64,000 nucleotides of DNA from Sporisorium sorghi (lineage: Eukaryota; Basidiomycota; Ustilaginomycetes; Ustilaginales; Ustilaginaceae), in NCBI GenBank assembly GCA_023212695.1, contig JALCCG010000016.1:98095-162094 (forward strand), given 5' to 3'. The notes beneath the pieces were generated by a model. It saw only the letters and a list, made by a program, of their open reading frames with translations. It did not search any database and was not told the DNA's origin. Below are positions 34,761 through 42,634 of this stretch, piece after piece. The position numbers were made by a program, and so were the translations under genes. Numbering within the stretch: the stretch's first letter is position 1; each line of letters opens with the position of its first letter.

Positions 34761-36548
34761 TTAAGCCAAATATTCAAATAATATGGTCTTGTCAGCCTGC
34801 TGCAGGGAAACTCTCAGCCGGTCTCCGTTCTTCAGTTCCGTCCCTTTCGTGGCATCCAGGGCACGTCCCGACTTCTCAATCACAGCCGAAGAATTATTTC
34901 TAAGCATGATGCGATCATTCTTGCCCGGCGTGAACAGAATCTTCTCCGTCTCCTTCAGCTCAGGTGCCAGCTGCAGAAGCTGGTGCAGGTTGAACTTCCC
35001 TTTGAATGAAGTCAGCTTTTTGTATTGCGGGAAGGTCTTCTCGCCGGTATTCTCATCCCTGATTTCAATCACGATCTGACCGACAAAGCCCTTGTTCGCT
35101 TTCTTAATCGCGCCTAGTATGAAATAAGCTCCAGCCCCCATAATGAGCAGAGCAGCGATGCCAATGATTACGGGCCATAATGGAAAAGGTTTCTCTTCAT
35201 CGCCTGCGGTCAGCTCATTCCCACCGCTGCCGGAGCCCGCGGCGGCTGCTTTCGCACTGATCTTCACAGGCGCGCTTTCGCGGTAGAAGCTCTGCTCCTC
35301 CGCCCTTACCCGCAGCTCATAGTCATGCTTCTGCGGAATTTTGTAACTCCCTTCAAAGCTGCCGCCTTTGTTCTCCAGCTCGACCTCCGACTCGTCACCG
35401 GTGTCGAGATCCTTCACCAACAGCTTGGCCTTCATGTTGCCGTACAGCTCATTGTTTTGCAGCTTCTGTCCGTTGCTGACAAGATACGCGTTAATATCGA
35501 TTGTATCCCCTGCCTTCACCTTCGATGATGACGGAGGATCCATGGTCAGCTCCAGATCGTAGTTGAACACAAGATTGATATCGATTTTGTCTTTGGATAC
35601 ACCCTTCACCTGCAGCTTCCAATCGCCCTGCTGCGGCTTCAGCAGCTTGAGAAGCGAGTAGGAATTGGATGTGGAGCGCATGACATTAGCCGATGGAATG
35701 CTCTGCTCAGCACCAGTGGGGTCCATCAGTTTAACGTCCACGGGACTTGAGGACATAATGGAAATATTCGCTTCCAGCACGTTTGCATTCGGTACGTTGA
35801 CCGTGACCTCCTGATAGCTGCCATTGCCGGTAATCGACTGCACGGGTACAATCTTGAGCTGCTGGTGGCTGGCAAAAATCTCGCTTAGAATTTGCGGCAA
35901 ATCATCCGCCGAGCTCGTGGTAAAGGATTTTCCTCCCGTTTGGTTCGCCAGCTCAGCCAAAGCCTCTTTATTCAGCTTCCCGTCGGCGTTCAGACCAATC
36001 GTATAGATCGGGATGCCGCTTCCTTTGGCCTCCTGAACCGCCTGGTTCAAATGATCTGACGCTTCTTGGCTCGTCTTGCCTGTGTTGGGGTCCAGATCAT
36101 TGTTACCGTCGGCCAAAACAACGATCATGGGTGCATGAGCCGGGTCCATGCCCTGCTTCAGCACCTTCACCGCTTCATCAAGACCTACCGAAATGTCAGT
36201 GTAAGGACCGCGGTCCAGTTGGTCGATAAACTCCTTTAGCGCCGTTTTGTCCGCCTCCGATTGAATTTCCAGCAGTGCCTTCTCCCGCTGAATCCGGTCG
36301 GTATAGGAAACAACGCCGACTTTGTCGCCGGTTGTGGACAGCATGTCGATGAACATCTTCATTGCTTCGCTGCCGATTCTGTCAGGATCACTGTTTTTCA
36401 TCGAGTTGCTGGCATCCATCACCAGAACGGCATCTATCTTGGAGCCTTGCGAGGCTGCCATTGCCTGAGGCAAGGTTCCCCCGCTCCAGGTCACGATCAG
36501 CAGCGCTGCTGCCATCAGACAGAGCAGCCATTTATTGTTACGTAGCAT
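34761..36548 (-). CDS. Secreted vWA protein with one membrane anchor and FHA-like C-terminal domain
   Basis: First gene of the minus arm, 595 aa. Signal peptide (1-31, QAMAAS), vWA domain with metal site DASNS (45-49) and ADGNNDL, an Ig-like region (about 230-420), a low-complexity Gly/Ser/Ala hinge, a membrane segment (about 455-478) and an inside domain of about 115 residues whose last part (KNDRIMLRNNSSAVI ... LKNGDRLRVSLQ) resembles a forkhead-associated fold, though the canonical phosphothreonine-binding residues are not clear. ATG at 36548 has GAAGGAG eight bases upstream. A receptor-like layout: ligand-binding vWA outside, signalling domain inside. Confidence 0.82.
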   Translation of the reverse strand: MLRNNKWLLCLMAAALLIVTWSGGTLPQAMAASQGSKIDAVLVMDASNSMKNSDPDRIGSEAMKMFIDMLSTTGDKVGVVSYTDRIQREKALLEIQSEADKTALKEFIDQLDRGPYTDISVGLDEAVKVLKQGMDPAHAPMIVVLADGNNDLDPNTGKTSQEASDHLNQAVQEAKGSGIPIYTIGLNADGKLNKEALAELANQTGGKSFTTSSADDLPQILSEIFASHQQLKIVPVQSITGNGSYQEVTVNVPNANVLEANISIMSSSPVDVKLMDPTGAEQSIPSANVMRSTSNSYSLLKLLKPQQGDWKLQVKGVSKDKIDINLVFNYDLELTMDPPSSSKVKAGDTIDINAYLVSNGQKLQNNELYGNMKAKLLVKDLDTGDESEVELENKGGSFEGSYKIPQKHDYELRVRAEEQSFYRESAPVKISAKAAAAGSGSGGNELTAGDEEKPFPLWPVIIGIAALLIMGAGAYFILGAIKKANKGFVGQIVIEIRDENTGEKTFPQYKKLTSFKGKFNLHQLLQLAPELKETEKILFTPGKNDRIMLRNNSSAVIEKSGRALDATKGTELKNGDRLRVSLQQADKTILFEYLA

Positions 36549-36856
36549 TGATTTTACTCCTTCACCCATTTAATCTAGCATTTGAGGATGCCTATGTTCG
36601 ATCCTCTAATCTAACTGTAGGCATTAAGTCTTAAAAATATATGAAAAAAAGCTTAAAAACGATACATCCACTTTCATTTCCTTGGTATGTTTATATAGGA
36701 AATACCATGCAACTCACTAAAATATCCCAGTACTATGTCCATATGATATAATTATACCTGCCAAAGTTCAACATAATCAGTGTATCACCCGGACTTAGGA
36801 CACAAGGCTCATTCACCATTTTCACCCCCATTACGATACCGGAAAGGAATAGGTAT
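36549..36856. other. Divergent promoter region of the GTPase/tubulin system
   Basis: AT-rich space between the two arms. TATAATTATA at 36747-36756 offers a -10 box on either strand, without a clear -35 match. TGGTAT (36683-36688) and ATACCA (36702-36707) form an inverted repeat that could be an operator for the minus arm. Nothing else stands out. Confidence 0.45.
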
Positions 36857-37009
36857 ATGATTACATACGGATGTCTCGGGATTTTGTTTCTTTTTGTCAT
36901 CATCAAGATCACGGCATACTTCAAACGTAAGAAGAACGCCCCGACACCGGAGCAGCTGCACCAAACGCTGCTAGAAGTCGCCAATTCAAAGAGGGAACGG
37001 CATGGATAA
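36857..37009 (+). CDS. 50-aa single-span membrane peptide
   Basis: ATG at 36857 with AAAGGA nine bases upstream opens 50 codons: a hydrophobic segment (YGCLGILFLFVIIKITAYF, residues 4-22), then KRKK and a charged helix ending ANSKRERHG. Its stop overlaps the start of the zinc-ribbon gene by eight bases, so it is the translationally coupled first gene of the plus arm. Too short for usual gene calling; no family recognised. Orientation by the positive-inside rule puts the C-terminus in the cytosol. Confidence 0.7.
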   Translation: MITYGCLGILFLFVIIKITAYFKRKKNAPTPEQLHQTLLEVANSKRERHG

Positions 37010-37937
37010 GAAAAAGCCGGTACAACTTCGTCCCTATATTAAAACGAGATATGTCTACCAAAAGTTAAGGGTTTGCAAACATTGCCACAATTTTACGATT
37101 CTGTGGGAAGACAGCTGCGCGTTCTGTAAACGCCACTCGCTGGTCCACGTGATGGAGCTTGCAGAGAAAAAGGCCAAGCGTTCCATGCAGAGTGACCGGC
37201 TTCTCTTCTATATTATAGGACTCTCTGCCGTACTTCTTAGTCAGACCTTCTTGCAGATCGTGATCTCCTTTGCTTGTATGGTGGTCCTGCTCGTATGGTT
37301 ATGGCTGATCCAGCGGCGAGTGCTGCAAACGGAGACCCTGCATGCTCTGGACAAGTTAATACGAAGTCATCAAAAACAGATTCTTGATGGCCTGGATCTG
37401 AACAAAGCAACGGCTGCTGCCGCCATCAAGGAAGATGCCCAACTAGGGTATGAGATCGTCAGGGAAATTTCTTCCCTGGTCCGAAATGACCGAACCCGCC
37501 TGCAGCAGATTGTTCTTCTACAAACCTTCAGCCTGCGCAAGGATATGGAGCTTGAACTTGAACCGCTGCTGCTGAATGAGTTTGATCCGGACTTGGCCGC
37601 TTATATTGGTGAAATCGCCAAAATCAAGCGGGAACTGATTAACAGTAAAGCCATCCGTTACCTGCTTGATCATGAGGCTGACATTTTGCGGATGGAGCAA
37701 GGCAGGCAGATTATGATTGACGCTGCCGGAGCAGCGGTACGGAAGAAAAAATATATCGACACATTCCCTGATTTTATTAGCCGCTATGCGGATGGACTGC
37801 CAAGATATCGCTTCCTCCGCTTGTATCAGATCGTACGCCGCAATCCCGGCTTGTCGTGGAACGGCCTGCGGGACCGGGTATCTGCCATTTATAATGAACA
37901 ATACCGCTCGGACCCTGATTTTCAAAAATGGGATTAG
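37002..37937 (+). CDS. Zinc-ribbon membrane protein of the GTPase/tubulin system
   Basis: Protein of 311 aa. A four-cysteine zinc ribbon (C25, C28, C39, C42) is followed by two membrane segments (about 67-104) and a 200-residue helical cytosolic domain (QIVLLQTFSLRKDMELELEPLLLN ...) with no known family. It reuses the zinc ribbon/membrane theme of the minus arm. GAGGGAACGG stands before the ATG. The next gene starts 15 bases after its stop. Function unknown; likely a membrane scaffold. Confidence 0.75.
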   Translation: MDKKKPVQLRPYIKTRYVYQKLRVCKHCHNFTILWEDSCAFCKRHSLVHVMELAEKKAKRSMQSDRLLFYIIGLSAVLLSQTFLQIVISFACMVVLLVWLWLIQRRVLQTETLHALDKLIRSHQKQILDGLDLNKATAAAAIKEDAQLGYEIVREISSLVRNDRTRLQQIVLLQTFSLRKDMELELEPLLLNEFDPDLAAYIGEIAKIKRELINSKAIRYLLDHEADILRMEQGRQIMIDAAGAAVRKKKYIDTFPDFISRYADGLPRYRFLRLYQIVRRNPGLSWNGLRDRVSAIYNEQYRSDPDFQKWD

Positions 37938-37952
37938 AGGGGCTATACCGTT

Positions 37953-39863
37953 ATGACGATAAAAAACACGCTAACCCTGCGTAATCTGTATTTTTTTCTA
38001 TGTATAGTCCTTCTGTTGTTGATTGGATATAAGGGCGTTCATATCTATCAAAAAATCCAGACGATGGCGCAAGCCGAACGATTGTATGCTCAGAAGAAAC
38101 TCGTTCAGGCTGAGGAGTGGTATCAGAAGGCAAGCCGAAACCACTCCCTTCTATATAAAGAAGCGTTGCTGGCCTCAAGGCTTCAGGAGCTCGCCCCCAT
38201 TACGTCTATGAAGCAGAATCTCTCCTCTCTAGATCAACGGTTGAATCAAGTGGGAGAAGCAGGCGACTTTTCCGCCTTCATGAACGTATATGCCGAGTTG
38301 CTTGATGCGGAGGAGAAGCTGACGGGGCACCAGGGATCATACGCTTCGTATTACGATGAAATTGTTGCGTTCTATGGCATACCCGATGATGTGAAGCGAA
38401 TTTTCCTGCAATTCATCGGTTTGTTTAACCGCCAGGCCGACGAGCAGCTTGAAGAGTTGCAGTATGATGACAACAGCTTTAAATGGAACTTGCTTCGCAT
38501 CCCGGACTCATTCTATGGCGGCGAGAAGCAGAAGGATGAGAAGCTGCTCAGCCTGTTCCAGCGTTACGATGAGACGGTAATGACCCGGTTGGCAGGAGCC
38601 GGACATTACGCCGAGCTGCTAAACTGGTCCCATGCCATAAGCTCCGAATATGCCAGCCGTTCAGTGAAGGCTGCTTGGGTGAGCGGCAAGACAGATGAAC
38701 TTGTGCTTGCCATGCTGCAAAAGGATGCACAGCGGGAACGGCCGGCAGACTTTGTTTCACACGCCAAGGGTTACAGAGACTACTTGAATCGGAGTAATCA
38801 ACAGAATTCGGATATGCTGGAGTATATTCAGAATCAGATCAACCGGTGGATCCTGGCTGCGGATGAAATGGTAACAGAGCAGAACTACGAGGAAGCTGTA
38901 GCGCTCTATGAAGCGCTGTCCGGGTACCAGGATATGAGCAGACCATTGCAAGCTGCAAAATTGGCCTGGACTATTCACTATCCCATTCGTTTGTTCAATA
39001 TGGCAGATATTCAAGGCAACTTTAGTTATGTCAGCGGAGGTGGGAAACGTTTCGGGGGATTGGCATATGCCATTGGAGTCGATGAGGGGAATATTATCTA
39101 TCTAGCGGTTTTAAATGCCGATGAAAGCGTGCAATTATTCCAAAATCATGATTTCCCGTCTGAAATCGCGATCCGCCAAGTTTCAATTGAAGAATCGCTC
39201 AGCACGGAGACAAATCCGGTCGTCCTGGTGGAAGGCGGCACAGGAACCGATCTGGTATGGTATTCAGCCTATGAAGCCAGGGCTTCCAATCTGATTCCGC
39301 TGTTCCAGTTTACCGCCGAAAGCTATCAAATCCTGCCGGATAAGTCTCTGCTGGTTACCAACTTCGAAGGAGCAAGCCCGGAAGAGATCGCCATCTTCGA
39401 GCGTCAGGGAGATCAATACGGATTCACAGGGTTTCAGCCCAATTATACCGACATCGATATTGCTGATATCGAAAGTCACCGGAACAAGAAAGTCCGCTTC
39501 ACCATCAATATCCTGGCAGGGGGCTATGGTGAAGCCCTTGCTGAACGGGATGGCCACTATGTGATCTTAAGAGGCGAGCTGGATTTCCCTGCGGGGAGTG
39601 CAAGCATTATAGGAACGTTTAGCGAGTATCAGCAGATGGAGATACCAGGCAGCCAGGCCCCTCCTGCCTCCGACCCGACCGAACCGGAGGATATACCAGC
39701 TGAGGGCGATTCCATGGAGGAAACGGATATTCCAGGAGATTCCGTCCCCACCGAGGTAATCAATCCTGAGGATGCCCAACCAGACAACAGTGAGAGTCGT
39801 GACAGTACTGAAACTGCTAAACTCACGCAGGTTCCTGTCATTCAGGTAGAATCGATAGAATGA
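37953..39863 (+). CDS. Membrane-anchored 636-aa protein of the GTPase/tubulin system
   Basis: Single N-terminal membrane segment (about 9-27, LYFFLCIVLLLLIGYKG), then an outside part: helices like TPR repeats (AERLYAQKKLVQAEEWYQKAS; NYEEAVALYEALSGYQD), a beta-rich middle (about 350-560) and a disordered acidic, Pro-rich tail. No known family for the whole. It follows the zinc-ribbon gene with GAGGGGC before its ATG, and ends the plus arm at an inverted repeat (39891-39919). A surface-exposed partner for the vWA proteins is a reasonable inference. Confidence 0.75.
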   Translation: MTIKNTLTLRNLYFFLCIVLLLLIGYKGVHIYQKIQTMAQAERLYAQKKLVQAEEWYQKASRNHSLLYKEALLASRLQELAPITSMKQNLSSLDQRLNQVGEAGDFSAFMNVYAELLDAEEKLTGHQGSYASYYDEIVAFYGIPDDVKRIFLQFIGLFNRQADEQLEELQYDDNSFKWNLLRIPDSFYGGEKQKDEKLLSLFQRYDETVMTRLAGAGHYAELLNWSHAISSEYASRSVKAAWVSGKTDELVLAMLQKDAQRERPADFVSHAKGYRDYLNRSNQQNSDMLEYIQNQINRWILAADEMVTEQNYEEAVALYEALSGYQDMSRPLQAAKLAWTIHYPIRLFNMADIQGNFSYVSGGGKRFGGLAYAIGVDEGNIIYLAVLNADESVQLFQNHDFPSEIAIRQVSIEESLSTETNPVVLVEGGTGTDLVWYSAYEARASNLIPLFQFTAESYQILPDKSLLVTNFEGASPEEIAIFERQGDQYGFTGFQPNYTDIDIADIESHRNKKVRFTINILAGGYGEALAERDGHYVILRGELDFPAGSASIIGTFSEYQQMEIPGSQAPPASDPTEPEDIPAEGDSMEETDIPGDSVPTEVINPEDAQPDNSESRDSTETAKLTQVPVIQVESIE

Positions 39864-39890
39864 GTCATAAGAATGAAGGCCTGTCACAAT

Positions 39891-39919
39891 GAATTCATCC
39901 TATTGGCAAGGATGAATTC
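39891..39919 (+). repeat. Inverted repeat after the plus arm
   Basis: Perfect 10-bp arms GAATTCATCC / GGATGAATTC with a 9-base loop, 28 bases after the 636-aa gene. No T-tract follows, so it may slow or protect the 3' end and not terminate by itself. Confidence 0.55.
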
Positions 39920-39981
39920 AAGATGGAAGAGAAATTACAGGAAATATCGGCAAGACATATTAAGGCGTATAAACGATACCG

Positions 39982-40045
39982 AAAGAGGTCCCCACTTTCA
40001 TCAAGCTATGCAGATGCAGATGTAGAAGTGGGGTGGCCTCTTTAT
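39982..40045. terminator. Bidirectional terminator
   Basis: Long stem AAGAGG-TCCCCACTT / AAGTGGGG-TGGCCTCTT between the convergent plus arm and the dicarboxylate transporter gene; A- and T-runs on both outer sides. It slightly overlaps the transporter's last codons. Confidence 0.7.
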
Positions 40046-41754
40046 GCCTTATTCAAGAAACTTTCAGGGACAACGGTAAGATCAAACCCAAAAACAATGG
40101 GAAGCAAATAATACACGGCAAGGATAATAATGATTGTGGCAAATATGTTAACGGAGAAACCTGCCCGAACCATGTCAATAATCTTTATTTTCCCCGTGCC
40201 GAATATGATCGCATTGGGCGGCGTGCCGACAGGCAGCATGAAGGCACAGTTGGCCGCCATGGCGCAAGGCACCATAAGAGCGAATGGATGAATACCAAGG
40301 GCGATGGCAAGGGCAGCTACGACAGGCAAGATCATCGTTGCTGTTGCCGTATTGGACGTGATCTCGGTCATCATGATGATGAGAAGTGTAGCACATGAAA
40401 TAATAACAATAAGATGAGAACCATTGAGTATAGTCAACTGCTCACCCATCCAGTCAGATAAGCCGCTGGAACGGAACCCTGCCGCAATAGCCAAGCCGCC
40501 TCCAAAAAGAAGGAGTACACCCCACGGAATTTCCTTCGAATCACTCCAATTTAAAATACGAGAGCTTGTTTTTGCTTTAGCTGGAATCATAAACAAAAGT
40601 GCGGTTGCCATAATTGCAATCATCCCATCCGAGATCCCGGGAATTGGGATGAGTAAACCATCTTCTACCCATAAAAACTCACGAGTGATCCACATAAATG
40701 CAGCAAATACAAACACCGCGCCAACCATACCTTCTTCAAAGGATAACTTGCCAAGTTTTCCGCGCTCGCTTTGAATCAATTCTCTTCCGCCTGGAAGTTG
40801 TTTAATGGACGTGTTGAACTTCATTTTCCCCAAATAAAACCATGTGAAGAACAGCATTACAATGACAACGGGTACGGCAAACAGCATCCACTGGGCAAAG
40901 GAAATGGTAATACCAAATAACTCATTCATTTGGGCAGCTAGAATAATATTGGGCGGAGTGCCGATTAATGTCCCGAGTCCACCGATCGTTCCTGCATAGC
41001 CAATAGCAAAAATAAGGGACTTCTCAAATTTCGGCAGATCCTTTTCTTCCGGCCTTCCCTTCAAAGCACTGGCAACCTGGGCGGTAATCGCAAGGCCCAT
41101 TGGGACCATCATCATAACAGCCGCGGTATTTGACACCCACATCGATAAAAATCCAGTTGCAACCATAAAACCTAGCAAGATACGCTGTGTGCTGGTACCG
41201 ATCATCGAGATGATAAATAGGGCCATTCTTTTATGCAAATTCCACTTTTCCATCGCCGTAGCAATGAAAAAACCGCCCAGAAACAGAAAAATAATATCGT
41301 TGCCGTATGATGATGCCACCTCACTGCCCTGCATCGCTCCTGTAACAGGAAGAAGTATGAGCGGCAGCAATGATGCAGCCGGTATAGGGATCGCCTCTGT
41401 AATCCACCATGTGGCAATCCATAACGTAACGGCGAGCACGGATTTCCCTTCCGTGGACAGTCCGTCAGGTTGGAAAAATAACATCGTCAATATGAACAAT
41501 GCTGGCCCCAGTATAAGCCCGATTAGCTGAGCTTTTGAGTACGGCTTATTGGAGTTTTCATTCGGTTCTTGACTCTTCATATCCTCAACAGCATTTTCTT
41601 CGTTATGTTGAATAGCTATCTTGTCTGATGCTTGTTTAGGTACTGGCACAGCTGCTGATTGATTCCGATAAAAGAATACATTCAGTATGTTTTTTGTTCG
41701 TTTGTGCTGTGCCCACAGGCTGCGCCAAGCTGACAAAGCCAGTTGTCTCATCAT
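40042..41754 (-). CDS. SLC13/DASS family dicarboxylate:sodium symporter
   Basis: Importer of di- or tricarboxylates (succinate, malate, citrate type), 570 aa with about 11-12 membrane segments. The two SNT motifs that bind sodium and carboxylate are present: SNTAAVMMMVPM and SNTATATMILPV, each followed by a proline-containing GTPPN loop (IGTPPNIIL, VGTPPNAII). An unusual N-terminal extension of about 75 polar residues precedes the first span. GGAGGGG before the ATG. Its own two-component system lies upstream in the same direction, and two direct repeats plus a cre site lie before it, implying induction by substrate and glucose repression. Confidence 0.92.
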   Translation of the reverse strand: MMRQLALSAWRSLWAQHKRTKNILNVFFYRNQSAAVPVPKQASDKIAIQHNEENAVEDMKSQEPNENSNKPYSKAQLIGLILGPALFILTMLFFQPDGLSTEGKSVLAVTLWIATWWITEAIPIPAASLLPLILLPVTGAMQGSEVASSYGNDIIFLFLGGFFIATAMEKWNLHKRMALFIISMIGTSTQRILLGFMVATGFLSMWVSNTAAVMMMVPMGLAITAQVASALKGRPEEKDLPKFEKSLIFAIGYAGTIGGLGTLIGTPPNIILAAQMNELFGITISFAQWMLFAVPVVIVMLFFTWFYLGKMKFNTSIKQLPGGRELIQSERGKLGKLSFEEGMVGAVFVFAAFMWITREFLWVEDGLLIPIPGISDGMIAIMATALLFMIPAKAKTSSRILNWSDSKEIPWGVLLLFGGGLAIAAGFRSSGLSDWMGEQLTILNGSHLIVIISCATLLIIMMTEITSNTATATMILPVVAALAIALGIHPFALMVPCAMAANCAFMLPVGTPPNAIIFGTGKIKIIDMVRAGFSVNIFATIIIILAVYYLLPIVFGFDLTVVPESFLNKA

Positions 41755-41768
41755 TTACCCCTCCATTT

Positions 41769-41782
41769 TGTAAGCGCTTTCG
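41769..41782. promoter_or_regulatory. cre site (CcpA box) before the dicarboxylate transporter gene
   Basis: TGTAAGCGCTTTCG matches the cre consensus in 13 of 14 positions and contains the symmetric AAGCGCTT core; it lies 15 bases before the start codon, a roadblock position. Confidence 0.65.
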
Positions 41783-41816
41783 ATAATTCTCTTATATATT
41801 TCTCTTTCCGTATAGG

Positions 41817-41849
41817 TTTTGTAACTAATATCTGGTTTTTTGTAACTAA
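41817..41849 (-). promoter_or_regulatory. Tandem response-regulator sites before the transporter gene
   Basis: Two identical 12-mers, TTTTGTAACTAA at 41817-41828 and 41838-41849, with starts 21 bases apart, two helical turns. They lie between the response regulator gene and the transporter, as expected for its activator sites. Confidence 0.6.
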
Positions 41850-41914
41850 AAAAAGTGTGTGAACATGAAAAAACTCGTTGCAAATTTGCAAACGAGCTGC
41901 ATGAACTTCATTTT

Positions 41915-42634
41915 TTATCTGGTTTTTTGCAGAATAGAAAGCACGTAATCATGCCCCTCCTGACTAAGCTTGTAGCGATGAAGCGGACGGCCGCTGCCTT
42001 CATAGCTGACATCATTAAGCAGTATGTTGCAGTCCTCCAGGAAGCGCAGATATTTTCGCAGCGAGACTCTTGAAATCCCTGTTACCTCAGCTAACGCAGC
42101 TGTGGAAAACCAGTCCTCCAGCCTATGAAGCTCACGTAGAACACGAATATATGTTTCTTTTGTAATCCCTTTGGGCAAGTTCTCCTCAGTTCTTTCTTTG
42201 TTCCCGTTCCCTTGATGAAATAATTCATCCAGCTCTTTTTGCTGAATTCCTTCTTTTTGCAAATGGATATATCTGAACTTGTATCGCATAAGCGCCTCTT
42301 GAAACCGCTCAAAATCAAAGGGCTTGATTAAATAGTCAACAGCCCCGTAACGAAGAGCCGTTTGTATAGAGCCTTGGTCATTCGCGGAAGAGACAACGAT
42401 AACATCAACTGAATGGTTAGATTTCCGTACATCAACGAGTAAATCAAGCCCGTTCTTGTTCGCCAGATATACGTCAAGTAAAATTAAATCAACTTTTTTA
42501 TTTTTTAGAATCTCCCATCCCGCTTCCACTCTATCTGCCGTTCCTGCCAATTCAAATCCTGACACCTTGTCCACGTACATTCCGTTAAACTTTGCCACCA
42601 TCGGATCATCTTCAATAATCAAGACCTGAATCAT
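41915..42634 (-). CDS. CitT/DcuR-type response regulator
   Basis: Response regulator of 239 aa: receiver domain with D9-D10, phosphoacceptor D54 (LLDVY) and K106 region (IKPFDF), then a C-terminal winged helix (TGISRVSLRKYLRFLEDCNIL) of the CitB/DcuR class. The ATG at 42634 overlaps the kinase stop (ATGA); a longer open frame to 42787 is inside the kinase gene and not used. It should activate the dicarboxylate transporter gene 160 bases downstream. Confidence 0.92.
   Translation of the reverse strand: MIQVLIIEDDPMVAKFNGMYVDKVSGFELAGTADRVEAGWEILKNKKVDLILLDVYLANKNGLDLLVDVRKSNHSVDVIVVSSANDQGSIQTALRYGAVDYLIKPFDFERFQEALMRYKFRYIHLQKEGIQQKELDELFHQGNGNKERTEENLPKGITKETYIRVLRELHRLEDWFSTAALAEVTGISRVSLRKYLRFLEDCNILLNDVSYEGSGRPLHRYKLSQEGHDYVLSILQKTR

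Noticed and set aside
22597..39863. Prophage or integrative element carrying the GTPase/tubulin system
   Set aside because: No integrase, transposase, attachment repeats or phage structural genes seen at either end.
39923..40111. 62-codon plus-strand frame after the 636-aa gene
   Set aside because: Spans the bidirectional terminator and the 3' end of the dicarboxylate transporter gene.
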